From Avena insularis (Eukaryota > Streptophyta > Magnoliopsida > Poales > Poaceae): a DNA stretch of 64,000 bases. The position numbers were made by a program, and so were the translations under genes. Positions 35,410 to 45,922 of the stretch are shown one piece after another (positions within the stretch are counted from its first letter, which is position 1; every line of letters starts with the position of its first letter). The notes below the pieces were generated by a model that was not told where the DNA came from, did not search any database, and worked only from the letters and a program-made list of their open reading frames with translations. The stretch lies in assembly GCA_023614405.1 (NCBI GenBank), contig CM042684.1, forward strand, positions 209,938,941 to 210,002,940, in the 5' to 3' direction.

Positions 35410-37614
35410 TCATCGTCTTGGTGTATTGTACTTTGAGGTTGCCCTACTAGCGGATGCCTCTACGGCGACTGTGGCACGCCGATGGCCAAAGCGCCAGGTG
35501 CAGTAGTGTAGCCTCGGTTTGCTGCTTCGGCTACCCTTCTGTTGCATAGTTCTTGCATTTTTAAGAATGTTCGACAGTCTTTTAGGAGATGATTTGACCA
35601 CCTCTTCCCTGTTGAGTCGACGTAGTAGTGCATATTGCAGGGTCCTTCCAACATTTGTCCTGCTGACATAGGTGGGTCTCGATTTATCATCTTGTATCAT
35701 TGTTGCGACTGGCTTCCACTGATGATGTCCCTATTGTTGCGGTATCCGCTGTTGTAATCGTCACTTCGTTGATTGTCCCCTCTAGAGAAACTTGTTGCAA
35801 CGTAACTTGGTGTATGATATCCATCATTGGTTCGTCGTCTCCGATCATTATTGCGCATGTCTCTGTCGTCTTCGGGTGAGCGGGCCCTTTTGTTGTGTAC
35901 TGCGTCCTCTCCATCAGCCCATCGATTGGCTATGTCCATCAGCTACAAAATTGTCTTTGGCTTTATCCGTCCTAGTTCTTCAATGAACTCCTGCAGACGA
36001 AGTCCATCGTTGAAGGCGTCGATTGCTCTTTCATCGGATATGGCTTCAGCCGAATTTTTTATTATGTTCCACCGTTGGACGAAGGCCCGTATTGATTCTC
36101 CCGGTTTTTTGCTTGCAGGCCCGTAATTGCTCCAAAGACGCGGGTCGCTTGAATGTGGAATGTAAATTCCTGATAAACTTGTCCTCAAGATCGTTACAAC
36201 TGCTGATAGACTCTTCAGGTAATTGTTTTAGCCAGGAGCGTGCCACACCAGTTAGGTGCAGCTGCAAGATTTGCATTGTTGTAGCTTTGGATCTGCCTTG
36301 TAGTCTGACGGTTGCTAGGTAATCTTTCAGCCAAGCTTCGGGTTCTTGAAGACCATCGTACTTTTGGCGATCTTGGGGTAACTTAAAATCTTTTGGCACC
36401 GGAGTTTTGTGAACCCATCGAGTAAAGCAACTAGCTCCGCATAATTCTTGTTCTTCTTCGCTTTCACCGTCATGGTATCTTTGGGTGCTACGTTCTTCTC
36501 TAGATCGGCCGATCCATCGCTGGGTGATGTTGTTTCTTGCGCCGTTTCGCAGTTCTGATTCTGAAAAGTGGACCCGATGTGGCGATCAAGATCGTCGGGT
36601 ATGACCTCCATTCCAAGGGCTGCTGCGACGGCATAGGGATCTGTCGGGTTGTCGCGTGGTTCCTTTGTCTTCTTGCGTGATAGATTCTCCTACCATACCG
36701 AGGTTCATCAGGGCGGAACGGTGAAGGGCCACAAAAGGATTGTCGAGTGCGGGTTGTGTTATAATTAGATATGTTTGTGCAGCTAGGATGGCCCCCTGAG
36801 CTGTTTTTGCCTTGATATTTCCAGCTTGGTCCATGGACATGAATGATAGATCAAGGTCGTGGATTATTCCGCTCCTCTCTTCTTCGGAGATATCTCATAA
36901 TATAGACGTTCCTCTCCTTGGCGATGCTCCTCCTGTTACGCTCCTTGATCCTCGGGTGGAGCTTAATTGCGCTCACCGTAGGCTAGATTCGTGGGCTACC
37001 CTGTTCCTTTCGTGGAGTTGCCTCTGCATCCAGAGGAGGTCTCGGGGCTTTTTGCGATGAAGCAGGTACTAGTATGCCAATAGATCTTCGTGGGTAGCAT
37101 CCGTTGTCATTGGGACCGCACCCGAAATTGATGCTTTTGCCTTTTCCCATGCACTAGCTGGTAAGCTAAAGGTTTGCCTCTCACCCTCGCACGGGTGTTC
37201 TTCTTCGCGATTTACACGGTTGGCTGTTGGGTCTCAACGGTTACCTCGACTTCCTTCATTGTCTTCACTTCCTGCATTATGGCTTGAAAGAATATCTTCG
37301 GGATTAAGGATTGGGTTACCATTGGAGTCTTGCTGGGTCGTGGCGTCTCCGATGATCATGCATACTTGGTGCTGGGTGGCATATGGACTGGTAACGTCGT
37401 CGTTTGCACCGATGGAGACACTATCGGATGAGCCAGTGAAGTCCATCAGTTTCTGTTCTAGATAGATTTCCGCCATCCGAATTCCAAAGTCGATACTTTC
37501 GCTGCTTTTTTCGGGTTCCGAGTTAATTGGGCTTGCTTTGTGTGGTGGGGTTAACTGTGGGCCCGATCCGAAGGAGAGATTGTCATAAAGACCATCAAGA
37601 TCCCCCAGATTCAT
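35410..37614 (-). pseudogene. gag: Element D gag
   Basis: Minus-strand pieces: MNLGDLDGLYDNLSFG and an acidic N-terminal region (37614-37234), a middle piece near 36840-36330, and the capsid domain at about 36399-35943: YDGLQEPEAWLKDYLATVRL, LHLTGVARSWLKQLPEESI, CNDLEDKFIRNLHSTFKRP, ESIRAFVQRWNIIKN. After it come DRDMRNNDRRRRTNDG and a region with HYYVDSTGKRWSNHLLKDC, which resembles the zinc-knuckle area of this family. Several frameshifts and stops break it. It would build the particle and package RNA. Confidence 0.85.
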
Positions 37615-37797
37615 CTCGACTGCTCGCTTTCGTTGCCTGCTTTGATCTGTGCTTCGACTTCAATTGAGGATCCGATGGAAAGTTCTGATTCTTATGTTGG
37701 CGTAGCTTTATGGGTGGACGGGTGAGGATCTACTTTCGTCGAATTGATGCTTGGTGGAGAGTGTTCCACCGAATCTGTGTTTCCAGCATTCAGGTTT

Positions 37798-37813
37798 CCA
37801 CAGACGGCGCCAA
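37798..37813 (-). other. Primer-binding site, element D
   Basis: Minus-strand TTGGCGCCGTCTGTGG one base from the LTR, a common PBS form in grass gypsy elements; the exact tRNA is not assigned. Confidence 0.75.
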
Positions 37814-37814
37814 T

Positions 37815-38221
37815 TGACGAGGGGTAACCTCGGCAATGCCCATGATGATGGACTTGGGGTTTCACGGAAAAGAGAACGCTGGGGATTTCATCGGATGTCA
37901 AGGAAACAATGAAGACAAAGTCACCTGAATATCGAGTGAACACGCTATTACAAGTTGTCCTCTAGATTTTTGTGTTCCCTCTCTTGGGCTTCTCCCGTCC
38001 TATATATAATAGGCCGGGTCTCAAAGTTGTATGCGGATATGTTTCATACAAGCGTGATTACAACACCAACACAATATCAGTTTATAGTCTGTTTCCTAAT
38101 ATAATCAGAGCCTTTGTCAGTTGCTTCCTTGGGCCACCATCTGGAATCTTCATGGGTCGTAGGCCTTTTACCCAATACAGGGTAGCGAATCATAATCATT
38201 CGAGTAATCGTACCTATGTCA
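37815..38221 (-). repeat. Right LTR of element D (5' LTR)
   Basis: 407 bp, TGACGAGGGG to CCTATGTCA on the plus strand, matching the left LTR along its length. Confidence 0.92.
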
Positions 38222-38226
38222 GTCCT
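38222..38226. repeat. Target-site duplication GTCCT (right), element D
   Basis: Matches 28822-28826. Its last base is part of the TAA stop codon of the GRF pseudogene. Confidence 0.93.
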
Positions 38227-39025
38227 TATTCACCCTCGCGCGCCTTCTTTAGTTCCTTCAATAGATCCGCAATGTAGTACTCTAGCTTCTTCTTGTCTTC
38301 CCTGAGCTGATACCTCTCCTTTTATTCGTTATGAATCAACAACCTGTGACTATCCTGAAGCTTCTTTGCAGTTCCAACAACCAAGCTCCCATTGATTCTG
38401 TCATTTAGTTCTAACTGCAAATTCTCGATTTCTTGTTCTAGCTCCTTATTTTGTACCAACATCTTGTAATTTTTTTCACCTGCATCACAAGCATCAGTAA
38501 ATCTCCCTAAGCTTTCCAACTCATACATCTCCCATAACTAGGCCAAACATTTCTTAAGTGCATTTGGCCACTCAAGATCCACCCACTCTACTGCTTTACA
38601 CACCGAGCCAACCTAAAAAACACACACTATCGTGTTATGAACATACATGATATATTTTTCTTCATGTCACCGTTGCACATAATGTAAACAAACTTGATTT
38701 GTACAACCCAAAAACCTTCTCCCAATGTTACTGCCTTCGAATGCAACATATCTCCTCAATTTTAGCCCATGGTCACATGGTACTTCTCCATCGAGATCTA
38801 GGCCCTCCCATTCGGAGTTGTAGATCGTCCGTGGTACCTATAAGGAAACACAAAGCTGGAATTGAACATGATTTCATGCACATATGGAGCTCAGATCGAG
38901 CGATTTACCAATGCCTAACCCTAGCCCAAGAAAACAGAGGAACTCACATCATGGAAGGGATACTCGATGTCGGAGAGAAGGTTGTCGCTGCTCGACTGGT
39001 CGTCCTCGTCGTGCTAGGACAACAT
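38226..39025 (-). pseudogene. GRF-type zinc-finger/coiled-coil gene, three exons
   Basis: Minus strand. Exon 1 (39025-38948): acidic start MLS, TAG, then HDEDDQSSSDNLLSDIEYPF. Exon 2 (38837-38694, exactly 48 codons) contains GEVPCDHGLKLRRYVAFEG and NIGRRFLGC. Exon 3 (38612-38226) contains SVCKAVEWVDLEWPNALKK, completing the Cys/His pattern of GRF zinc fingers (CxH...GRRFLxC...C...WVD), then LWEMYELE and a coiled coil (KELEQEIENLQLELNDRI, REDKKKLEYYIADLLKEL) ending in a stop at 38226-38228. Introns have GTGAGT/AG and GT/AG ends and are both phase 0. Three in-frame stops (exon 1 TAG, TAG in KCLA-stop-LWEM, TAA after LIHNE) all fit Gln codons. GRF domains bind nucleic acid in other proteins; the plant short form has no known role. 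About 202 codons. Confidence 0.8.
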
Positions 39026-39274
39026 AGCGAATGCATCGGCGTTGGCAACTGTGAGGAGAGAGAGAGTTTGAGAGAGAATGAAAGAGTGGGGAAAGTGAAG
39101 TGTGTCACCGCTGCAACAATGACTAAATTGGCATGTTACAATAGTTTAATGGATACCATGCCTTTTCCCTGGATTACTGTCTCCCGCTAATAGGGTTTCT
39201 CTTCATACATTCTTATTTCAAATATTAAACCTATACTCCCTCCATCCCAATTTCATTGCCTAAGGAAAACATAC

Positions 39275-39813
39275 AAGTATATTACATCATCTAAAGAAAC
39301 AAAATCATGTCAACTACAAGGTACTAATGCATCACTTTTTCAGTCATTGTTTCACAAAACATTACATTACAATCTCTCAACAAACATAATCACAGAAACA
39401 AGTATATTACATCAACTCAAGAAACAAAATCATGTCAACTACAAGGTACTTATGCATCACTTATCTAGTCATGGTTTCACAAAACATTACATTACAATCT
39501 CTCAACAAACAAAATAATAGAAACAAGTATAATACATCATCTCAAGAAACATAATCATGTCAACTACAATGGATTTATGCATCACTTGTCTAGTCATGGT
39601 TTCACAAAACATTACATTACAATCTCTTAACAAACATAATAACAGAAACAAGTACAATACGCCATCTGAAGAAACATAATCATGTCAACTACAATGTACT
39701 TATGTCTTATTACAACAACGATGGTTTCAGTGAGTGACATGTCCGAAAACCTCAATAGCTCGCACAACATTATATCGCAATCTCTCAACAAACATAATCA
39801 CAGAAACACGGTC
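39275..39813. repeat. 125-bp tandem repeat, about four copies
   Basis: Copies start at 39275, 39400, 39525 and 39650, each an exact 125-bp step, with ATCATGTCAACTACAA and TTCACAAAACATTACATTAC as constant blocks. The fourth copy is diverged and extended to about 39813. It lies between the 5' end of the GRF gene and the 3' end of the two-exon gene. Confidence 0.92.
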
Positions 39814-39895
39814 TAAATGCAACAATAGTCAATGTTACAAATATAGGCAGGGGAACCCCGCGGTCCATATGACAAGCCTAGGGTAGCAGCTCTCA

Positions 39896-40783
39896 TCACA
39901 TCTCATCAACGTTGATCACCTCATTCTGTTCAGCCACTATAGGGGCCTCGACATCCACTATAACATGTTGAACAACATCAGAAATGGTATCCAGGAAGAA
40001 CACCTTCCTGGTTTGCTTCTTTTGTTGCATAATCTGCATAAGATCTTCAGTATCCAAAACCTCTATGAATTCCTACTTCTTACGATGCAACCGCCGGATT
40101 CGTGTCATCTTCTTAGGGCCAATACTGATTTCCTTACCGATCATCTCTCTCATTTCATTAAGAATTATGTTTTTGGAATCGACAGTGATCTCCACAGTAC
40201 ATGAAGAAACTGGCTTATTAACTCCCTCATCAAGTTTTGCCATGTATGAATGCACCTCTAAGTGTATACTGAACTTATCTAGATCAGCATCTATTGGTCC
40301 GTAGTCTCTAGGAGTCAAAGCTCTGGCAGCAAGATCTCCAACATCTGCATATATATCATCCATCATCGCTTCAACTTTCACCTTAGGATCAGCTGCACAA
40401 CACTCCCAAATCATCTGAAGCTCATGGGAGTGCTCAATTTGCATATAGGTATCATTCATGTTGTGCCATACCAATTTTGACCTCTGTCTAGAACCCCAGG
40501 GAATCCTAGCATGAAGAATATCTACCAACTGCAAAATAGACACAACCACTTTGCAATTCACAAGAAGATGCACATCTTGCCTGAACACAACCCTCTCGCA
40601 ACCAAAATCTAGTTTTGAAGTGTACTGGAGAACATAAACTATGAACTCATATAGGTCCCTTGTATCAAAGTTGTGCCTAATTTGATTAAAAGGGGAACTT
40701 TTCAGTTCATTCGATTCTATTATGTTGTAACTAATCTACTTGTAAGATAAGGCACAAATAAGAAAAAATCACCTCTTGCTCTT
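39896..40783 (-). pseudogene. Unrecognised two-exon gene: exon 2, intron, end of exon 1
   Basis: Minus strand. Exon 1 ends at 40773 (AAGAG before donor GTGATT), a 96-base intron ends in AAATTAG, and exon 2 (40676-39896) reads HNFDTRDLYEFIVYVLQYTS, KLDFGCERVVFRQDVHLLVN, ILHARIPWGSRQRSKLVWHN, ELQMIWECCAADPKVKVEAM, DLDKFSIHLEVHSYM and IGPKKMTRIRRLHRKK. A TAG at 40073-40075 (Gln position) interrupts; the frame then goes on to VDVEAPIVAEQNEVINVDEM and TGA at 39896-39898. Exon 1 is cut by element C and continues at 47338-47583. With C removed, total length is 346 codons including the stop and the splice is in phase. The domain is not recognised; the Trp/His-rich middle looks like a structured globular region. 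Confidence 0.7.
40779..40783. repeat. Target-site duplication CTCTT (left), element C
   Basis: CTCTT before TGATACATTGG; identical at 47333-47337. Confidence 0.93.
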
Positions 40784-42198
40784 TGATACATTGGAAACGT
40801 ATCTATAATTTTGATGTTCCATGCTTGTTTTATATCTACTTTCTTATGTTTTGTCCACACTTTGGAGTATTTTTACACATTTTCTGGAACTAACCTATTA
40901 ACAAGATGCCACAGTGCTGTTATTGCCTGCTTTTCTTCTGTTTTTGGTTCCAGAAAAGCCAGAAAATGAATATTATCGGAATTGGACCGGACAAAAGCCA
41001 AAGTCGATATTTTACCGGAAGACTCACGGAGCTAGAAGACGACACGGAGAGGGGCCAGGGGCTGGCCACACCATGTGGTGGCGCGGGTCCCCCTGGCCGT
41101 GCCACCAGGTGGTGTGGGCCCCTGGTCCACCCTCTGACATCGCCCCTTCGCCTATAAAATTCCCCCGGGACGAAAACCCTAGAGATCACATTAGATTTCT
41201 ACGAAAAGTTCTACAGCGCTACCGCCCCGAAGAGGAGATTCGGGGTACAAAAGTCTTTGTTCCGCACCCTGCCGGGACGGGGAAGTGCCCCCAGAGCCAT
41301 CTCCATCGATCTCCACCACCATCTCCATCGCCGTTGTTGATTCCCATGATGAGGAGGGAGTAGTTCTCTCTCGAGGCTAAGGGCTCTACCGATAGCTATG
41401 TGTTCATCTCTCTCTCTATGCATGATCTTATTGAGATCATGAGCTTTGTAATCTATAGATCTATTCTGCTACTCAAGTGCTTTAATGAATCTCTGCTTAT
41501 CCCCACGTGTGTGAAGTTGACAATGTGCACACCGTGTGGCACTTAGACTAGAGATTACAAATACTTGTTATGAGTTATATTTGGAGTTGGATGTCTCTAT
41601 GAAATTGTGGTGTTTGTTGGAACCATCTAGTGCTCAAGGTGACAGTGTGGGGTTATCCAGATGGGGAATACGAACTTTAAGGTGTGCTGTTATAGCTCTA
41701 CCATGGATTAGAGTGTCCAACCGGAGAGTAGTTCAGAGTAGTATCATAAAGAGAAGATATTTATATGAGAGTGTTCACTAGCGAAAGTATGATCGCTAGG
41801 CCTTGTTTCTAAACATTGAAACACCATTTGCAACTAGATCTGCTACATGTTTTCTTGCTTCCGTCTTTATTTCAGATTGCCTTTAGTCTCTTCCTACCAG
41901 TTAAGCTCTTTTCTGGCACCGTTACCACTTATAATTATTCATACCACTTGTATTTCACTATCTCTTCGCCGAACTAGTGCACCTATACACCTGACAAGTG
42001 TATTGGGTGTGTTGGGGACACAAGAGACTTCTTGTATCTTGATTGCAGGGTTGCTTGAGAGGGATACCTTTAACCACTTCCTCCCTGAGTTTGATAAACC
42101 TTGGGTGATCCACTTAAGGGAAACTTGCTGCTGTTCTACAAACCTCTGCACTTGGAGGCCCAAAAACTGTCTACAAGAATAGAAGTGCGTAGACATCA
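40784..42198 (+). repeat. Left (5') LTR of element C
   Basis: 1415 bp, TGATACATTGGAAACGTATC to GTAGACATCA. TATAAAA at 41153-41159, followed by a leader with FUR-like short frames of no significance. A second copy is at 45923-47332 and a 3' fragment at 52991-53478. Confidence 0.92.
41153..41159 (+). promoter_or_regulatory. LTR TATA box, element C
   Basis: TATAAAA after a GC-rich block; conserved in the right LTR at 46289-46295. Confidence 0.65.
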
Positions 42199-42371
42199 AG
42201 CTATTTTCTAGCGTCGTTGCGGGGGAGGTAAGGTAAAAGGTACTCACATCTTCTGGCTACTAAGCTATCTTATAGTGTTGTTGCTGGTGTGTGAGTGCTT
42301 GAAGTTATTTCCTTTAGATTCTGCAATTATATCTTTTTGTTTCTTGTTTCTATTTTCACTAGTTAGGCTTA

Positions 42372-43175
42372 ATGGAAAACAACAACAAAATTAGAGAGCT
42401 TTATAGTATTTATCTTGAGTTAGGACATGAAGTGTTTGAAGAGAAAATTAAAAAACCTATGGAACTTTATTTGCATGCTAATAGCAATGTTGTTAGTATG
42501 AATTCTTTGGACACCATTATTGCTAATGCTATGGAAAAGTCTAAGCTTGGGGAAGCTAGTTTTTATGAAAATGATCTTTTTAGTTCCCCAGCTTTGGAAG
42601 ATAGCTATTCTATTGCTTATGATGATACCAAACCTCCAATATATGATGATTACAATGATGAATATGATATTTTCAGTCCACCTACTATTGAGGAGAAAAT
42701 TAATTATGATTACAATATGCCTCATATATTTGATGACTATGGTGATGAGAATAATAATGATATCTATTTTTATGAATTTGCTCCCACTACGATTAATAAG
42801 AATGACTATGCTTATATGGAGAGTAATAATTATTTTATGCATGTGGATCATGATAAGAATGTTTTATGTGATAGTTATATTTTTAATTTTATTCATGATG
42901 CTACTGAAAGTTATTATGAGAGAGGGAAACATGGTTTTATGCATCTCAATAATATTAAGTTTCCCCTCTTTATGTTGAAAGTCTTGAAGTTGAACTTGTT
43001 TTGCTTTGCTATGCTTGTTGCTTTGTGCTTTCATGACTTGTTTCTTTACAAGACTCCTATGCATAGGAAGTGGGTTAGACTTAAATGTGTTTTGAATTTG
43101 CTACTTGATGCTCTCTTTTACTTCAATTCATATTTCTTATGTGAGCATCTTCTCAAACTATCATGCCTAACTTAA
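42372..43175 (+). CDS. LARD-family ORF of unknown function (267 aa)
   Basis: Opens MENNNKIRELYSIYLELG soon after the PBS region. The first two thirds are low complexity, rich in Asp, Tyr and Asn (DDYNDEYDIF, FDDYGDENNNDIYFYE). The C-terminal third is VDHDKNVLCDSYI, FIHDATESYYERGKHGF, a hydrophobic stretch (LKLNLFCFAMLVALCFHDLF) that could span a membrane, and PMHRKWVRLKCVLNLLLDA. The same C-terminal third is present in element E (52464-52990, minus) with many conservative changes, while N-terminal parts differ. The frame is intact here. It could be a very diverged gag or an envelope-like or captured ORF; none is demonstrable from the sequence. Confidence 0.6.
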   Translation: MENNNKIRELYSIYLELGHEVFEEKIKKPMELYLHANSNVVSMNSLDTIIANAMEKSKLGEASFYENDLFSSPALEDSYSIAYDDTKPPIYDDYNDEYDIFSPPTIEEKINYDYNMPHIFDDYGDENNNDIYFYEFAPTTINKNDYAYMESNNYFMHVDHDKNVLCDSYIFNFIHDATESYYERGKHGFMHLNNIKFPLFMLKVLKLNLFCFAMLVALCFHDLFLYKTPMHRKWVRLKCVLNLLLDALFYFNSYFLCEHLLKLSCLT

Positions 43176-45922
43176 AGGCGTTAAAGAAAAGTACTTCTTG
43201 GGAGATAACCCAATAGTTTTATTGAGTCTTGGAAGTTATTACTTCTGTAATAACCTCTCCTTATACTTTTTTATTTGATTTTTGTGCCAAGAATAACCTC
43301 TAATGAGAGAGAATTAAGCTTTGGGAAACTTGCTGTCCCGAAACAGATTTTTGTGCTTTGCTGTAAAAATTCGTGAAAAATCTCTGTACATCCGTTTGAG
43401 CTGTAGTTTTTTGTGCTTCTGCCCCAGGTTGTTATACAAGTTTCTTTAGTTCAATATTTTTTGATTTGAGCAACATAAGGTCTTCGAAAAATTTGGTTTT
43501 TACCTGCTGGTCTATTTTGATAGATTTCTGCCATTATTTGCATTTGCTTCTTCTTGATTCCTTTTTGGGTTCTTTTTGGGGAAATTGAGCTTTTTGACGG
43601 AAGTGCTACAGTATCTTGTGTTTTAATCGAAGTTTTACTTGTGTTGGAACTGAACCAAAAGACTTATTATCTTGAGTACACTAATGTTGCTAATGAAGAT
43701 TGTGTGAAGTTTTGTATGAAGGAGAAATTTCAGGTCTAGGAAAAGAATGATGTAATGAGATGAAGAATGGACTAAATCTCAAGCTTGGGTATGCCACCCC
43801 GTGTCACCCCAAGAAATATCGAAGAAGTACAAGCGTCAAAGCTTGGGGATGCCCAAGGCATCCCCTTCTTCATCAATAAAAATTTTAGGTTTCTTCCAAA
43901 CACTTCATTTTTATTGTTTCATGCACAATTGTGTTGTTCTTGGAGCGTCTTTGTTTTTTATTCTTGGTTTTCATTTGCTTAGTTTTCTTAGTTTTATTGA
44001 ATAAATTGGTTGGACCCCCTCATTCATATATTAGTTTTCAAATAAGTTGGTTTGGATTGGAAAAGAGTAGGAAAAGTTCATGCTTAAGTGGTAAAATAGG
44101 AGCTTGTTTTTGACTGTGTCCTATGCTTTGTCATGTCATGCTTGATATTATTTTGGCTTTATGCTTAATGATTATTGCTGTAGCATGACATGTTATAAAC
44201 AATTGAGATTGCTTAATGTGCCTTGAAAGAATCATGCGTTGTTTTAGCATAGTAAAGCATAATATTGTGGTATTCTCCTTTGATGCTTTATTTGGGTTGA
44301 CTTGGCGCATGCTCACACCATGTTAAGACTATCCTAAGTCACCATAGCCTCTATGATCCTTTAGTTTTCTACTTGTAATATCACTTGATGCTTTAATTAA
44401 TGATGTTTTGTCGCTTTGCATGATTATGGCCATTATTGCTCTCTTAGTTGGTCGCTCCCAGTCTTTTGCTAGCCTCCATAACCAAGTATGAGTTCCAGTC
44501 ATGCATCCAACTTCAAATAAAACCAAGTTATTCCAAAGAGTCCACCATACCCACCTATTAGCATTTGCTATTCCAAGTATATTCATGTTTTTATCTACCT
44601 TCCGAATTAAACTTGTTATGTGAAAATTAGTGATTAAAGCTCTCACGAACTTGATGGCACACTTTACTTTTCTTGCCCCTAATAAACTTGAACCATTGTG
44701 TCATCTATGTTGTATATGCTTGCACTTATACGTTGGGGATTAGCAGAATCATATTGTCATGGGGAACACTTTCAACATTGCACTTGTACATTGTACCCAA
44801 TTGATATCATGCTCTTTGATTTATGGATGTCGTTGGTGTGAAATGAAAGGGGAGCTTGTAAGTCCATGGAGTTATGTATGTGTGTTAGAGAAATGTCTGG
44901 GCCGCTAGCCTAAGCCATGCCTAATCATGGTGGAAACTTGCAGCATCACCATAGTGAGCAATCTATGAAGCATTTTATAAAAAAGAGATAGAGATTGAGA
45001 AAAAGAAAAAAAGATGAGAAAAGAGGAAAGAGAGAAAAAAGCACCATTTTCCCATGGTAAATAAGAAGATTGCTGAGATGCTCGTTGTCTACTTGCCTTG
45101 TCATTTTGATATGGGGATTCTTCCGTATCATCGGGCAAGGGGTACCCCATTGGTGGTTCTCTATGATACACATGTACTTACTATGACAAGAACTTACCGG
45201 TAACTAAACTTGAGTAGCATGAGGAGCGGCCCTCATATTCAAGGGACATGAGATTGCCAACTTATACTTTGTCAAGCAGATACTCCATAGTTTGTTCACT
45301 TTAACCTTAATCACTTCAAGATGCTTATGATAGGGGCAATGAGAGCTGAAAGCTAATAAGTACCATAATTTTTGGAAGCTCTTTATGAGACTTGAATCCC
45401 TGCTTCCTTCTATGAAGGCCTTTCTTTTACTTTTATGTTGAGTCTCCATCTTCTATCTTTATGCACCTATTAAGAGAGCATAGTGGCCATTCTTAGTTTT
45501 AGTGTGCAGTGTCCCAAGACTTGTTGATTGATGCATAACTTTAATATTGCTTATTCTTAAACTATTTGTATCTAGTCACCCTTATGAACTTTGAAGGTGT
45601 CCTATGCATTTATGTTTTGCTACACTATGAGGGACAAGCTGAATACCATTCTCATTATGTTTTCTTTATGTGAAAGAAACAAACGTCTTTCAAAGAATTG
45701 TTATTCATGAATCTTTTGTTTGTACCTTTTCATGTTACAACATAGTTGCTATGTCTTATTGTTAGAACTATATCTTTCATGCTATGTTAAAGTTCTTTGA
45801 TCCCAGCTTTCAATGTTTTACAAATACCTTGATCAAGATTATGATGGTGCATGTCACCTAAAAAATTATTCTTTTTATCACTCACCTACTCGAGGACGAG
45901 CAGGAGTTAAGCTTGGGGATGT
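43176..45922 (+). other. Noncoding 3' internal region of element C
   Basis: AT-rich. A perfect 8-bp stem with 4-base loop (GTTATTACTTCTGTAATAAC, 43235-43254) follows the ORF. A purine-rich tract lies at about 44978-45045. The end AGTTAAGCTTGGGGATGT at 45905-45922 is the polypurine tract. The region aligns in inverted form with 49701-52460. Confidence 0.7.

Larger units (their letters stand above)
28827..38221 (-). mobile_element. Non-autonomous gypsy-type retrotransposon D with antisense gene
   Basis: A 9.4 kb element with short LTRs (403 and 407 bp) and a perfect GTCCT duplication. Read on the minus strand it has a PBS TTGGCGCCGTCTGTGG next to the 5' LTR, then gag and an aspartic protease (37614 to about 34620). 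No reverse transcriptase, RNase H or integrase motif was found. The other half (30510-34263) carries a spliced plus-strand gene of the Transposase_28 type, convergent with gag. Grass gypsy elements with such antisense genes are known; loss of the whole pol makes D dependent on others. The LTRs differ by roughly 30 substitutions plus a small indel by eye, so it is an older insertion than copia B. Confidence 0.9.

Noticed and set aside
39231..39262. Stowaway-like MITE end (ACTCCCTCCATCCC)
   Set aside because: Only one end is visible; no inverted partner or TA duplication was found nearby, so it may be chance or a relic.
42420..42978. Additional open frames overlapping the LARD ORF (minus 42420-42851, plus 42520-42978)
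   Set aside because: Shadows of the AT-rich Asp/Tyr codon repeats. Only the frame at 42372-43175 is conserved in element E.
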